Of a stretch of DNA of 64,000 nucleotides, positions 1 to 9,104 are shown in pieces. Below the pieces are notes generated by a model that had not been told where the DNA came from, did no database searches, and saw nothing but the letters and a program-made list of their open reading frames with translations. The translations under genes were made by a program, and so were the position numbers. The DNA lies in the NCBI RefSeq assembly GCF_014784055.1, contig NZ_CP061813.1, positions 769,501 through 833,500 of the forward strand. Reading direction: 5' to 3'. Source of the stretch: Polaribacter haliotis. Lineage in GTDB: Bacteria > Bacteroidota > Bacteroidia > Flavobacteriales > Flavobacteriaceae. Each line of letters begins with the position of its first letter. Within the stretch, counting starts at the first letter, position 1.

Positions 1-560
1 TTAATACGTTCTTGATAGTTCCCTTTTGCAGTATCTATTTTAATTTTATCACCTTCATTAATAAATAAAGGCACATTTACAGTCGCACCAGTTTCTACTG
101 TTGCTGGTTTTGTAGCGTTTGTAGCTGTATTTCCTTTAACACCAGGTTCTGTTGCAGTAACTTCTAAAATTACACTTGCTGGCATTTCCACAGAAAGTGG
201 CATATTATCTTCAGAATTTATAATAATTGTTACGATTTCTCCTTCTTTCATTAATCCTGGTGTGTCTAAAGCTGCTTCTAACAATCGAATTTGTGTATAA
301 TCTGCTTCATTCATAAAATGATAGAATTCTCCATCGTGATATAAAAACTGAAATTTATGAGTTTCTACACGTACATCTTCAATTTTTCTTCCAGCAGGAA
401 ATGTATTATCAATAACTTTTCCGTTTGTAACACTTTTTAACTTAGTTCTTACAAATGCAGGGCCTTTTCCTGGTTTTACGTGTAAAAATTCTATGATTTT
501 ATAAATATCGTTATTGTATCTAATACACAATCCGTTTCTAATATCTGATGTTGTAGCCAT
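1..560 (-). CDS. efp: Elongation factor P (3' end cut by window edge)
   Basis: EF-P binds the ribosome between the P and E sites and rescues ribosomes stalled on polyproline. The frame opens at ATG (560) and reads MATTSDIRNGLCIRYNND, followed by the conserved loop KPGKGPAFVR. Lys32 is at the tip of that loop and corresponds to the modified Lys34 of E. coli. The KOW-like N-terminal domain and the OB domains are all present. The frame runs to base 1 ending in NYQERI, so only one or two codons and the stop are missing from a protein of about 188 residues. It lies 74 bases after lpxA on the same strand, an order familiar from Bacteroidota, so it may be the last visible gene of the lipid A operon or have its own promoter. 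Confidence 0.95.
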   Translation of the reverse strand, partial: MATTSDIRNGLCIRYNNDIYKIIEFLHVKPGKGPAFVRTKLKSVTNGKVIDNTFPAGRKIEDVRVETHKFQFLYHDGEFYHFMNEADYTQIRLLEAALDTPGLMKEGEIVTIIINSEDNMPLSVEMPASVILEVTATEPGVKGNTATNATKPATVETGATVNVPLFINEGDKIKIDTAKGNYQERI

Positions 561-634
561 TTATAATGTTCTGTTTTTTTGTTTCAATAAAATTAATGTA
601 GGTCTATTATTTTGGTATTTTTTATGCTAATAAT

Positions 635-1420
635 TTAGCTAGCATTAAAATATCCTTTCATAATTCCTCTGTGTGAATCTTTTATAAATTGAATAATTTC
701 GTCTCTTTCTGGAGTTGCTTCCATTTCAGCCTCAATTATATCAATTGCTTGAGTGTAATTATAATTTTTTTGGAATAAAATTCTATAAATATTCTGAATT
801 TCTCTAATTTTTTCGGTTGTATAACCACGTCTTCTTAATCCTACTGAATTAATACCAACATAAGATAAAGGTTCTCTTGCTGCTTTTACATATGGAGGAA
901 CATCTTTTCTAACCAAAGATCCTCCAGTTACAAAAGCATGTTTACCTACTGAAGCAAATTGATGAACTGCAACCATACCTGCTAAAACTACATTGTCTCC
1001 AATTGTTACGTGACCTGCCAAAGTAGAATTATTCGAAAAAATACAATTTTCTCCTACAAAACAATCGTGTGCAATATGACAGTATGCCATAATTAAACAA
1101 TTGTCTCCAATTACTGTTTTCATTCTATCGGAAGTTCCTCTATTGATAGTAACACATTCGCGAATAGTTACATTGTCTCCAATTTCTACAGTGGTTTCTT
1201 CGTCGTCGAATTTTAAATCTTGTGGAATTGCAGAAATTACAGCTCCAGGAAAAATTCTACAATTTTTACCAATTCTAGCACCTTCCATAATGGTTACATT
1301 TGAACCAATCCATGTTCCAGAACCAATTGTTACATTGTTATGTATTGTTGTAAAAGGTTCTATTACAGCATTTCTTGCAATTTTTGCTTGCGGATGAACG
1401 TATGCTAAAGGTTGATTCAT
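635..1420 (-). CDS. lpxA: Acyl-ACP--UDP-N-acetylglucosamine O-acyltransferase
   Basis: LpxA makes the first lipid A precursor in the cytoplasm by moving a 3-hydroxyacyl chain from ACP to the 3-OH of UDP-GlcNAc. The 261 residues match the family length. The N-terminal two thirds are hexapeptide repeats forming a left-handed beta helix (many IGxNxxI turns). HIAHD near residues 115-119 holds the catalytic His (His118, equivalent to E. coli His125), and the conserved HQFASVG and GLRRRGY segments follow. The C-terminal helical domain ends KGYFNAS. ATG at 1420 is the natural start. It follows lpxC/fabZ by three bases, so the two are co-transcribed. Confidence 0.97.
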   Translation of the reverse strand: MNQPLAYVHPQAKIARNAVIEPFTTIHNNVTIGSGTWIGSNVTIMEGARIGKNCRIFPGAVISAIPQDLKFDDEETTVEIGDNVTIRECVTINRGTSDRMKTVIGDNCLIMAYCHIAHDCFVGENCIFSNNSTLAGHVTIGDNVVLAGMVAVHQFASVGKHAFVTGGSLVRKDVPPYVKAAREPLSYVGINSVGLRRRGYTTEKIREIQNIYRILFQKNYNYTQAIDIIEAEMEATPERDEIIQFIKDSHRGIMKGYFNAS

Positions 1421-1423
1421 AAT

Positions 1424-2815
1424 TTATTTTTTTCTTGCAATTTGTGCCATTAATTCTGCTTCTGCAACTAACTTACCATTTGCATAAGCGTATGCTTGCA
1501 TGTGACAAATTCCTCTTCTAATTGGCGTAATTAATTCACACTTAAATATTAATGTATCTCCAGGCAACACTTTTTGTTTGAATTTTACATTGTCCATTTT
1601 CATGAAATATGTTAAATAATTTTCTGGGTCTGGTACTGTACTTAAAACTAAAATCCCTCCACATTGTGCCATTGCCTCTACTTGTAAAACTCCAGGCATT
1701 ACTGGTGCTCCTGGAAAATGTCCAACGAAGAAATTTTCGTTCATTGTTACATTTTTCATTCCTACAACATGCTTGTCTGAAAGTTCGATAATTCTATCGA
1801 CCAATAAAAACGGAGGTCTGTGTGGTAAAATATCCATTATTTGATGAATATCTAATAATGGAGGTTGATGTAAATCGTATCTTGGAATATTGTTTCTTTT
1901 TTCCGCTTTAATAATTTTCGCTAATTTCTTAGCAAAATTTGTATTTACCAAATGCCCTGGTTTGTTCGCGATAACTTTTCCTCTAATTCGAGTTCCTGTT
2001 AATGCTAAATCTCCAATTACATCTAATAATTTATGCCTTGCAGCTTCGTTTGCCCAATGTAAGGTTAAATTATCTAAAATTCCATTAGGTTTTATTGAAA
2101 TGTCTTTCTTATTAAAAGCTTTTTTTAATTTTTCCATTGTACTTTCAGATAATTCTTTATCTACATATACAATAGCGTTATTTAAATCTCCCCCCTTTAT
2201 TAAGTCGTTTTCTAACAACATTTCGATTTCATGCAAAAAACTGAAGGTTCTTGCATCTGCAATTTCTTTCTTAAAATCAGAAATTTTATCTAGAGTCGCA
2301 TTTTGTGTGCCTAATATTTTTGTGCCAAAATCTACCATTGTTGTAACCTGATATTCGTCTGATGGCATTAAAATAATCTCACTTCCGGAAACTTCATCTT
2401 TGTAAGAAATAATTTCTTTTACGATATATTCTTCAACTTCTGCATCTTGTTCTTCGATTCCTGCCTTTTCTAAAGCTTCAATAAAAAACTTAGAAGAACC
2501 ATCCATAATTGGTGGTTCAGAAGCATCTATTTCTATTAGTAAATTATCTATATCTAAACCAACTGCTGCTGCTAAAACGTGTTCTGAAGTCTGTATTTGA
2601 ACTCCGTTTTTCTCTAAATTTGTTCCTCTTTGTGTATTTACGACGTATTCTGCTCTTGCCTCAATTGTTGGTGCACCTTCTAAATCTACTCTACTAAAAG
2701 CAAAACCATGATTTATTGGAGCAGGTTTCAAAATCATATTAACAGTATTACCTGTATGAAGTCCTACACCAGATAAACTAACTTCTTTTTGAATCGTTTT
2801 TTGTTTCTTACTCAT
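1424..2815 (-). CDS. lpxC/fabZ: Bifunctional UDP-3-O-acyl-GlcNAc deacetylase / 3-hydroxyacyl-ACP dehydratase
   Basis: One 463-residue protein joins two enzymes. Residues 1 to about 300 are LpxC, the zinc deacetylase that commits lipid A synthesis: SEHVLAA gives the first zinc His, and HKLLDVIGDLAL gives the His/Asp pair. Residues from about 315 are FabZ, the hot-dog-fold dehydratase of fatty acid synthesis: HRPPFLLVDRI, then GHFPGAPVMPGVLQVEA with catalytic His366 and the Glu in QVEA. This fusion is established in Bacteroidota and probably balances lipid A against phospholipid synthesis. The start ATG overlaps the lpxD stop by one base (TAATG), so the pair is translationally coupled. Confidence 0.97.
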   Translation of the reverse strand: MSKKQKTIQKEVSLSGVGLHTGNTVNMILKPAPINHGFAFSRVDLEGAPTIEARAEYVVNTQRGTNLEKNGVQIQTSEHVLAAAVGLDIDNLLIEIDASEPPIMDGSSKFFIEALEKAGIEEQDAEVEEYIVKEIISYKDEVSGSEIILMPSDEYQVTTMVDFGTKILGTQNATLDKISDFKKEIADARTFSFLHEIEMLLENDLIKGGDLNNAIVYVDKELSESTMEKLKKAFNKKDISIKPNGILDNLTLHWANEAARHKLLDVIGDLALTGTRIRGKVIANKPGHLVNTNFAKKLAKIIKAEKRNNIPRYDLHQPPLLDIHQIMDILPHRPPFLLVDRIIELSDKHVVGMKNVTMNENFFVGHFPGAPVMPGVLQVEAMAQCGGILVLSTVPDPENYLTYFMKMDNVKFKQKVLPGDTLIFKCELITPIRRGICHMQAYAYANGKLVAEAELMAQIARKK

Positions 2816-3852
2816 TATAATTCCTCTTTTTGAGACTTAAATTCTTTTTCTATATTGTTTATTCTGTTTACTATAGATGGTAATTTTTTAAAATATACAG
2901 AACTTCTATTATAATCTAAAGCTTTAAAAGCTGGCGAACCGTTTAAAATTTCGCCATCTTTTACATTTTTAGAAATTCCTGCTTGAGCTAGAATTTTAAC
3001 GTTATTCCCTATTTTTAGATGTCCAGCCACACCAACTTGCCCACCAATCATACAATTATTTCCAATTTTTGTGGAACCAGCAATTCCAGTTTGCGATGCA
3101 ATAACAGTATTTTTACCAACTTCTACATTGTGTGCAATTTGTATTTGATTGTCTAACTTAACTCCTTTTCTTATTATTGTAGAACCTAAAGTTGCTCTAT
3201 CAATAGTAGATGCAGAACCAATATCTACATTATCTTCTATAATAACATTTCCAATTTGTGGAATTGCTTTGTATTCTCCATCTTCATTAGGTGCAAAACC
3301 AAAACCATCTGCTCCAATAACGCATCCTGAATGAATTTTACAATTACTCCCAATTACGGTTTCCGAATAAATTTTTACTCCTGCAAAAATCGTAGTATTA
3401 TTACCTATAATTGAATTATCTCCAATATACGAGTTCGGAAAAATCTTTACATTATTTCCTATTTTAACGTTTTCGCCTATGTACGCAAATGCTCCAATAT
3501 ATTCGCTTTCTCCAATTGTAGCGGTTTCAGCAATAAAATGTGGTTGTTCTCTACCCTGTTTATTATTTTTTACTTCGTTGTAAAACTCTAATAATTTAGA
3601 GAAAGATTTGTACGCATTTTCAACTTGAATTAAAGTCGTATTAATTTCTTTTTCTGGAACAAAACTCTTATTTACAATCGCAACAGAAGCATTTGTAGTG
3701 TATAAATACGAATTATATTTAGGGTTCGATAAAAAAGTTAAAGAACCTTTTTTTCCTTCTTCAATTTTAGATAAAGTAGATACTTCTTCATTGGGATTCC
3801 CCAAAATATCGCCTTCTAAAATATCTGCTATTTGTTGTGCTGTAAATTTCAT
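2815..3852 (-). CDS. lpxD: UDP-3-O-(3-hydroxyacyl)glucosamine N-acyltransferase
   Basis: LpxD adds the N-linked hydroxyacyl chain to the LpxC product, the third lipid A step. It has an N-terminal uridine-binding domain ([16 protein letters not shown], then LTFLSNPKY), a long hexapeptide-repeat helix, and a C-terminal helix. [20 protein letters not shown] contains the likely catalytic His (about residue 241). A TTG nine bases upstream (3861) is also in frame, but the protein aligns from the ATG at 3852, giving 345 residues, so that start is preferred. The gene is first of the lpxD-lpxC/fabZ-lpxA run and lies 45 bases after the HD hydrolase gene on the same strand. Confidence 0.95.
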   Translation of the reverse strand: MKFTAQQIADILEGDILGNPNEEVSTLSKIEEGKKGSLTFLSNPKYNSYLYTTNASVAIVNKSFVPEKEINTTLIQVENAYKSFSKLLEFYNEVKNNKQGREQPHFIAETATIGESEYIGAFAYIGENVKIGNNVKIFPNSYIGDNSIIGNNTTIFAGVKIYSETVIGSNCKIHSGCVIGADGFGFAPNEDGEYKAIPQIGNVIIEDNVDIGSASTIDRATLGSTIIRKGVKLDNQIQIAHNVEVGKNTVIASQTGIAGSTKIGNNCMIGGQVGVAGHLKIGNNVKILAQAGISKNVKDGEILNGSPAFKALDYNRSSVYFKKLPSIVNRINNIEKEFKSQKEEL

Positions 3853-3897
3853 TAATCGCAAAAATATAAAAATAATACGGTTTTGGCTAATCTGATA

Positions 3898-5121
3898 TTA
3901 TTTTGGATAACAAATAAAGTGTTTTACTACTGGCTTTGTTAATGCTTGTAAATTTAATTGGTCAGATGCTTTGGCTATATCTTTTAGTTTGCCTTTTTTA
4001 TTCAATATTAATACTGGTTTCTCTAAATTATAAGCTTGATTTCTAATTTGCTGTGTAAAAACAAAGTAACGCGTTTCTTCTTTTGAAATGTTTAGTTTTT
4101 CGACTGCTTTTTGTTTCTTTTTGTCAATGTATGAATCCTCAAAAGCCTCTTTTTGCATTTCTATTCGTAATAAATTTCTATCGACAATCATTTTTGCTAA
4201 AAGTGATAATATTTTATCATCGTGGTTTACCCATTCTTTTATAGCTGATAAAATATCATAATCATCTAATTTAGAAAACATTTCTAACGTTTCTTCTGTG
4301 AAATTATTAGCATTAATTTGATTGTATAAAAAATAATGAAGTGCAGAACTCGAATACAACTCCACTCCTTTTTCTGCCAATTCTTTTGCTCTTTTTAAAA
4401 CATTGACTAAAATATTTTCTGCAACCAAACCTGTTTTATGCAAATACACTTGCCAATACATAAGTCTTCTGGCAATTAAGAATTTTTCAACGGAATAAAT
4501 TCCTTTTTTCTCGATAACTAATTCGTCGTTTTTAACATTCATCATTGCAATTAAACGATCTGATGAAATATTACCTTCTGTTACACCTGTGTAAAAACTA
4601 TCTCGTTTTAAATAATCTAATCTATCGATATCTAACTGACTAGAAATTAATTGACCTAAAAATTTACGTGGATTTTTGCCTTCGAAAATTTCAATGGCTA
4701 GTGTGAGCTCTCCACTGAATTCTTCGTTTAATTTCTTCATAAATTTTAACGAAATTTCTTCATGAGAAATTCCACTCACAATACTATGTTCCAAAGCGTG
4801 CGAAAATGCGCCATGACCAATATCATGTAACAAAATTGCCAAATACAAACCACATTCTTCTTTATCAGAAATTTCGACTTGTTTAAAACGTAAAACACGT
4901 ATCGCCTTCTGCATTAAATGCATACAACCAATGGCATGATGAAAACGTGTGTGATTCGCTCCTGGATATACTAAATTAGAAAAACCCATTTGTGTTATTC
5001 TTCGTAAACGCTGAAAATATGGGTGTTCTATAACATCAAAAATTAAAGAGTTTGGTATTTGTATAAATCCATAAATTGGATCGTTTAATATTTTAAGTTT
5101 ATTGGGTGTTGTTTTCTTCAA
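3898..5121 (-). CDS. HD-domain phosphohydrolase
   Basis: A 407-residue HD-superfamily protein of the YdhJ/SAMHD1-like type. Metal-binding residues are visible as HTRFHHAIGC, then LLHDIGHGAFSHALEH, with a later Asp in LDIDRLDYLKRD. Members hydrolyse nucleotides or other phosphate esters; the substrate here is unknown. The start is TTG at 5121: an in-frame TAA lies five codons upstream and the next ATG is deep inside the domain (ITQMG). The gene precedes lpxD on the same strand and probably heads that operon. The protein is soluble, with no signal peptide. Confidence 0.88.
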   Translation of the reverse strand: MKKTTPNKLKILNDPIYGFIQIPNSLIFDVIEHPYFQRLRRITQMGFSNLVYPGANHTRFHHAIGCMHLMQKAIRVLRFKQVEISDKEECGLYLAILLHDIGHGAFSHALEHSIVSGISHEEISLKFMKKLNEEFSGELTLAIEIFEGKNPRKFLGQLISSQLDIDRLDYLKRDSFYTGVTEGNISSDRLIAMMNVKNDELVIEKKGIYSVEKFLIARRLMYWQVYLHKTGLVAENILVNVLKRAKELAEKGVELYSSSALHYFLYNQINANNFTEETLEMFSKLDDYDILSAIKEWVNHDDKILSLLAKMIVDRNLLRIEMQKEAFEDSYIDKKKQKAVEKLNISKEETRYFVFTQQIRNQAYNLEKPVLILNKKGKLKDIAKASDQLNLQALTKPVVKHFICYPK

Positions 5122-5288
5122 GTTGATAAAAATTTATCTATGTTATGCAAAGTACAACATATTGCTACAAATGCACAAATTTTAATTTAAATCTAATTCA
5201 ATTTTTTGGCAATATTTTATCATTTTAAAACCAATAGAATTATAACAAATGGGTATTTTTAACGTTCAGAATAAAACGAAAAGATACG

Positions 5289-6836
5289 ATGAGCAACATA
5301 CAAATTTTATGGGTTGATGATGAAATTGAATTATTAAAACCACATATTCTCTTTTTAGAACGAAAAGATTATAAAGTTACAACCTGTACAAATGGTGCTG
5401 ATGCTATAGATTTAGTTGCCGAAACTAATTTTGATATTGTTTTTTTGGATGAAAATATGCCAGGTTTAACTGGTTTGGAAACGCTTTCTGAAATCAAACA
5501 AAAACAAGCTAACTTGCCTGTGGTAATGATTACCAAAAGTGAAGAGGAATATATTATGGAGGAAGCAATTGGTTCTAAAATTGCAGATTATTTGATAAAA
5601 CCCGTAAATCCGAGTCAGATTTTGTTGAGTCTGAAGAAAAATTTAGATCACTCACGTTTAATTTCTGAAAAAACGACTTCCAATTATCAGCAAGAATTTA
5701 GAAAAATTTCGATGGATTTAGCGATGGTAAATTCGTATGAAGATTGGATTGACCTCTATAAAAAACTAATTCACTGGGAATTAGAGCTAGAAAATATTAG
5801 CGACCCTGGTATGTTGGGTATTTTAGAAAGCCAGAAACAAGAAGCAAATTCGCAATTTTTTAAATTCATTAAAAAAAATTATGAAGATTTTTTAACTGCT
5901 CACGATAAACCTACATTTTCGCATACTTTATTTAAAGATTATATAGTCCCAGAAATTAAAAAAGACCAAAGTATTTTATGGGTTGTTATTGATAATTTAC
6001 GTTACGACCAATACAGAATTTTAGAGCCATTAATTAACAATCATTATAAAAAAGACGAAGAGTATACGTATTTTTCTATTCTGCCAACTGCAACTCAATA
6101 TGCTAGAAATGCCATTTTTTCTGGTTTAATGCCTTCAGAAATGGAGAAAAGACATCCTAATTATTGGAAAAATGATACAGATGAAGGTGGAATGAATTTG
6201 TTTGAAAATGAATTTCTAACGGCTCAAATAAAACGTTTAGGATTAGATATTAAACACGAATATTATAAAATTTCTTCGCTAAAAAGTGGAAAAGAATTGG
6301 CAGATAATTACAATGGAACGAAAGAAAACGATTTAACAGCCGTTGTTTATAATTTTGTTGATATTCTTTCGCATTCTAAAACAGAAATGGAAGTAATTAA
6401 AGAATTAGCTGGAGATGACAAGGCTTACAGAAGTTTAACCTTGAGTTGGTTTAAGAATTCTCCATTGTTTGAAATCATCCAAAAAGCGCAAAATTTAGGT
6501 CAGAAATTAATTATTACAACAGATCATGGAACCATTAATTGTAAGCATCCAACTAAAGTGATTGGCGATAAAAATATTAGTTCTAATTTACGATACAAAA
6601 CTGGTAGAAGTTTGTCTTATGAAGAGAAAGATGTGTATGCTGTAAGAAACCCGAAAGACATTTTCTTACCAACTGTAGCTATGAATAGTCCGTTTATTTT
6701 TGCCAAAGAGGATATGTTTTTTGCGTATCCAAACAACTTTAATCACTTTGTAAAGTATTTTAAAAATACGTATCAACATGGTGGTGTTTCTTTGGAAGAA
6801 GTGATTATTCCTTGTGCTGTTTATAGTCCGAAGTAG
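5289..6836 (+). CDS. porX: PorX: response regulator with PglZ-type effector domain
   Basis: PorX is the regulator, with PorY, of type IX secretion genes in Bacteroidota and can interact with the T9SS motor. Residues 1-120 form a receiver with the acidic pair in WVDDE and phospho-acceptor Asp54 in FLDENMPG. A helical linker follows. The C-terminal part is an alkaline-phosphatase-like PglZ domain: WVVIDNLRYDQYR, TATQYARNAIFSGLMP, ITTDHGT and QHGGVSLEEVIIP carry the metal and substrate residues. The length of 515 is normal. The gene is divergent from the HD hydrolase. In relatives porX is commonly beside tsaE and ald, which lie about 1.9 kb downstream here. Confidence 0.93.
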   Translation: MSNIQILWVDDEIELLKPHILFLERKDYKVTTCTNGADAIDLVAETNFDIVFLDENMPGLTGLETLSEIKQKQANLPVVMITKSEEEYIMEEAIGSKIADYLIKPVNPSQILLSLKKNLDHSRLISEKTTSNYQQEFRKISMDLAMVNSYEDWIDLYKKLIHWELELENISDPGMLGILESQKQEANSQFFKFIKKNYEDFLTAHDKPTFSHTLFKDYIVPEIKKDQSILWVVIDNLRYDQYRILEPLINNHYKKDEEYTYFSILPTATQYARNAIFSGLMPSEMEKRHPNYWKNDTDEGGMNLFENEFLTAQIKRLGLDIKHEYYKISSLKSGKELADNYNGTKENDLTAVVYNFVDILSHSKTEMEVIKELAGDDKAYRSLTLSWFKNSPLFEIIQKAQNLGQKLIITTDHGTINCKHPTKVIGDKNISSNLRYKTGRSLSYEEKDVYAVRNPKDIFLPTVAMNSPFIFAKEDMFFAYPNNFNHFVKYFKNTYQHGGVSLEEVIIPCAVYSPK

Positions 6837-7099
6837 ATTTAGTTGGCAGTTATTAGTTGCAGTAGCAGTAAAACTTTGTTTAATATGTACCTATTCCTCG
6901 AGATATTGTTTGCTAGAATTTAGATTAGGCAATTATACACATTGGAATTAGTAGTAAACAAAATTCTAAAGACCAAAAATGTTTTATGTTTTTACATAAT
7001 ATAGTTGAAGGACAAGTTTTAGAAAATTGTTTATTCGATTTTAATCTTAAAGTACGTTTTAAGATTATAAAATTAAGGTAATCTTATCTAAAAACATTT
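6837..7099. other. Intergenic region with one weak hairpin
   Basis: These 263 bases lie between two convergent genes and hold no plausible coding frame. The start resembles degenerate short repeats (TTGGCAGTTATTAGTTGCAG). A hairpin with 9-bp arms (AATCTTAAA and TTTAAGATT, 7043-7066) could serve as a terminator for porX or for the luxR-type gene, but it is AU-only and lacks a clear T run. Confidence 0.4.
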
Positions 7100-7792
7100 T
7101 TATAACAATTCTAAAACCATAGAAAACCTTATTAAATCTGCCAATGAAGAAGCATCTAATTTATTGCTGATATTTTTTCTATGTGTTGCAACAGTATGTA
7201 TAGAAATACATAACTGTTCTCCAATAACTTTGCTATTATTCCCATTTGCAATTAAATGTAAAATTAGTTTTTCTTGTTTTGTTAAACTTTGGAAACGTTG
7301 CCAGTATCTTAAAGTATAATTTGACTCTGGCAAAATCATTCTAAATAATTTAGCTAATGTATTTTGTTGATTTAGAAAAACAGTCGTATTTAATGTAAGT
7401 TCATCATCAATTAAACATTTATTCGTATAATAATGAGTCATTTTTTTATTCAAAGAAACGCACTGTAAATAAGAACAAATGGAATCGTAATCATTTAATA
7501 AGCTAAATTTTCTTGCTTTATTAATGGCATTTTTTAAAAGAAAAGGTTCGGAAATGGTAGGCAAGTATTTTCCTCCTTCTAAATATAGATTTTCAATTTC
7601 TTGTCCATAACTAAAAAAAGAATCACTAAAAAACTGATAATCAAATGTTTTTCTACAATTTACATACATAGGAAAAGGTAAATAATCTACTATCTCATAA
7701 AAGAGATTTCTATTCTCTTTATATAAGTTTTTTAAACGAAATGTGCTATGCTCGTTTTGAATTAAATATTCCTTTTCTGTATATAGCATCAT
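7100..7792 (-). CDS. LuxR-type transcriptional regulator without a receiver domain
   Basis: A 230-residue protein. Residues about 165-230 form a LuxR/GerE helix-turn-helix: LTKQEKLILHLIANGNNSK, then ISIHTVATHRKNISNKL and a terminal helix. The first 160 residues show no receiver Asp and no recognised family; they are probably a sensory or dimerisation domain, in the general style of PAS-type LuxR proteins common in flavobacteria. The start overlaps the stop of the upstream hydrolase (ATGA), so the two are one operon. The pair sits on the opposite strand between porX and tsaE. The target genes are unknown. Confidence 0.8.
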   Translation of the reverse strand: MMLYTEKEYLIQNEHSTFRLKNLYKENRNLFYEIVDYLPFPMYVNCRKTFDYQFFSDSFFSYGQEIENLYLEGGKYLPTISEPFLLKNAINKARKFSLLNDYDSICSYLQCVSLNKKMTHYYTNKCLIDDELTLNTTVFLNQQNTLAKLFRMILPESNYTLRYWQRFQSLTKQEKLILHLIANGNNSKVIGEQLCISIHTVATHRKNISNKLDASSLADLIRFSMVLELL

Positions 7793-8565
7793 ATAAAAAC
7801 ATTTTTAGAAATGGTATTTATAGCATCTAAAAATTCGTTTGGCTTTTCTAAACTTGCATAATGCCCACAATTTTCAAATGGAATTATTTCACAATAATGT
7901 TCACAATCTTTTTGAACTTGGCTTAAGTATGTTGAGTTTACTGATGGGTCTTTATCACCCACAATTATAAATTTAGGAACTTGCAATTTTGTAAAAATCT
8001 CATGTTCGTTGGCTAAATTATTTCCTAAAATATCTTCTGCAACCTTCTTTCTAACATTTGAATTTGTATTCTTAAAGTCCGAAATAATAGTATAAACACA
8101 TTTTTCATTTACAACAGCAACATTAGCTGCAGCTTCTATTTCTGAATTAGAAGGGTTTTCTGTAAGAAAGGTTTGCAATGCAGCAACTGGCAAGAAAGCT
8201 TCTTCAAAATTAATTGGTTTTTTTAAAGGTGGAGTTCCAAAAATTAATAAACCTTTTAAATTATGAATTTTATTTGCGATTTCAATTGCTAAATGTCCAC
8301 CTAAAGAATTACCAACCAATAAAATAGAATCCTCAATTGAATTTATATACTCTATTAGTTTTTCAGTAAAAAAATCGACCGTAAAATCTTCATGATTTTT
8401 ATATTCTTCAATACTATTACCATGTCCTGGTAAATCTATTGCAATTTTTGTCTGCTGAACCTCATCTGAATTTAAAATATGATTGAAAACTGAACTTGAT
8501 GATGAGCTTGCATGTAGAAAAATAATTGCACCTTCTTTCTTTCCTTTTTTGATTATTTTTTTCAT
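7789..8565 (-). CDS. Alpha/beta hydrolase
   Basis: A 258-residue soluble alpha/beta-fold hydrolase. The nucleophile elbow is VGNSLGGH; the likely acid is the Asp in VGDKDPS and the His is in CGHYASLEKP, giving a complete Ser-Asp-His triad. IFLHASSSSSSVFNH near residue 16 replaces the usual HG oxyanion motif. Substrates of such MhpC/BioH-like enzymes cannot be told from sequence. It is the first gene of a two-gene operon with the LuxR-type regulator, suggesting that the hydrolase makes or removes a ligand of that regulator (inference). Confidence 0.85.
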   Translation of the reverse strand: MKKIIKKGKKEGAIIFLHASSSSSSVFNHILNSDEVQQTKIAIDLPGHGNSIEEYKNHEDFTVDFFTEKLIEYINSIEDSILLVGNSLGGHLAIEIANKIHNLKGLLIFGTPPLKKPINFEEAFLPVAALQTFLTENPSNSEIEAAANVAVVNEKCVYTIISDFKNTNSNVRKKVAEDILGNNLANEHEIFTKLQVPKFIIVGDKDPSVNSTYLSQVQKDCEHYCEIIPFENCGHYASLEKPNEFLDAINTISKNVFI

Positions 8566-8677
8566 AGCTATTATAAAAAAACGATTTTTTTTTGTTTTTT
8601 CAAAAGAATATGTTCTGAAACTCTATTTTAAAGACACAAACAATACTTTTTTTAAACATTAAATTCATTTTCTTCAT

Positions 8678-8685
8678 TATTTTTG
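8678..8685 (+). promoter_or_regulatory. Predicted -7 box upstream of tsaE
   Basis: TATTTTTG fits the Bacteroidota -7 consensus TAnnTTTG. It ends only four bases before the tsaE ATG at 8690, so a transcript from here would be leaderless or nearly so. No convincing TTTG -33 box is seen. Confidence 0.4.
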
Positions 8686-8689
8686 CAAT

Positions 8690-9097
8690 ATGAACAAAAA
8701 CTATTCTTTAGAAGATTTATCTTCAATTGTTTCAGAACTTATTACATCAGTAAAAAACAAGACTTTGTTATTTTATGGTGAAATGGGCGTTGGAAAAACA
8801 ACACTTATCAAAGAAATTTGTAAACAATTGGGTGTTTTAGACAATATCTCCTCTCCTACTTTTTCTTTGGTTAACGAATATCAAACTTCAGAAAATAATA
8901 AAGTTTTTCATTTTGATTTTTATAGAATTGAAGACGAAAATGAAGCCTTAGACATGGGAATTGAAGATTATTTATATAATAACGATTGGTGCTTAATTGA
9001 ATGGCCAGAAAATGTCGAAAATTTATTACCTTTAGAATCTGTTGCAATTCATTTATCTACTTTAGAAAACGGACAACGTAACATTCAACTTAAATAA
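8690..9097 (+). CDS. tsaE: tRNA threonylcarbamoyladenosine biosynthesis ATPase TsaE
   Basis: TsaE is the ATPase that, with TsaB and TsaD, transfers threonylcarbamoyl to A37 of ANN-decoding tRNAs. At 135 residues it is family-sized. It shows the P-loop GEMGVGKTTLIKEI, SSPTFSLVNEY and the FDFYRI motif, and ends in the WCLIEWPENVE segment typical of the family. It is followed by ald seven bases downstream on the same strand, and the pair probably share a transcript. Confidence 0.95.
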   Translation: MNKNYSLEDLSSIVSELITSVKNKTLLFYGEMGVGKTTLIKEICKQLGVLDNISSPTFSLVNEYQTSENNKVFHFDFYRIEDENEALDMGIEDYLYNNDWCLIEWPENVENLLPLESVAIHLSTLENGQRNIQLK

Positions 9098-9104
9098 CCA
9101 AAAT

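Noticed and set aside
1890-2351. Long open frame antisense to lpxC/fabZ
   Set aside because: It is a shadow of the conserved minus-strand gene; its translation is low-complexity and has no recognisable family. The same was decided for all other frames opposite well-supported genes.
3853-3861. TTG start of lpxD three codons upstream
   Set aside because: The family N-terminus aligns from the ATG at 3852; the three extra residues have no support.
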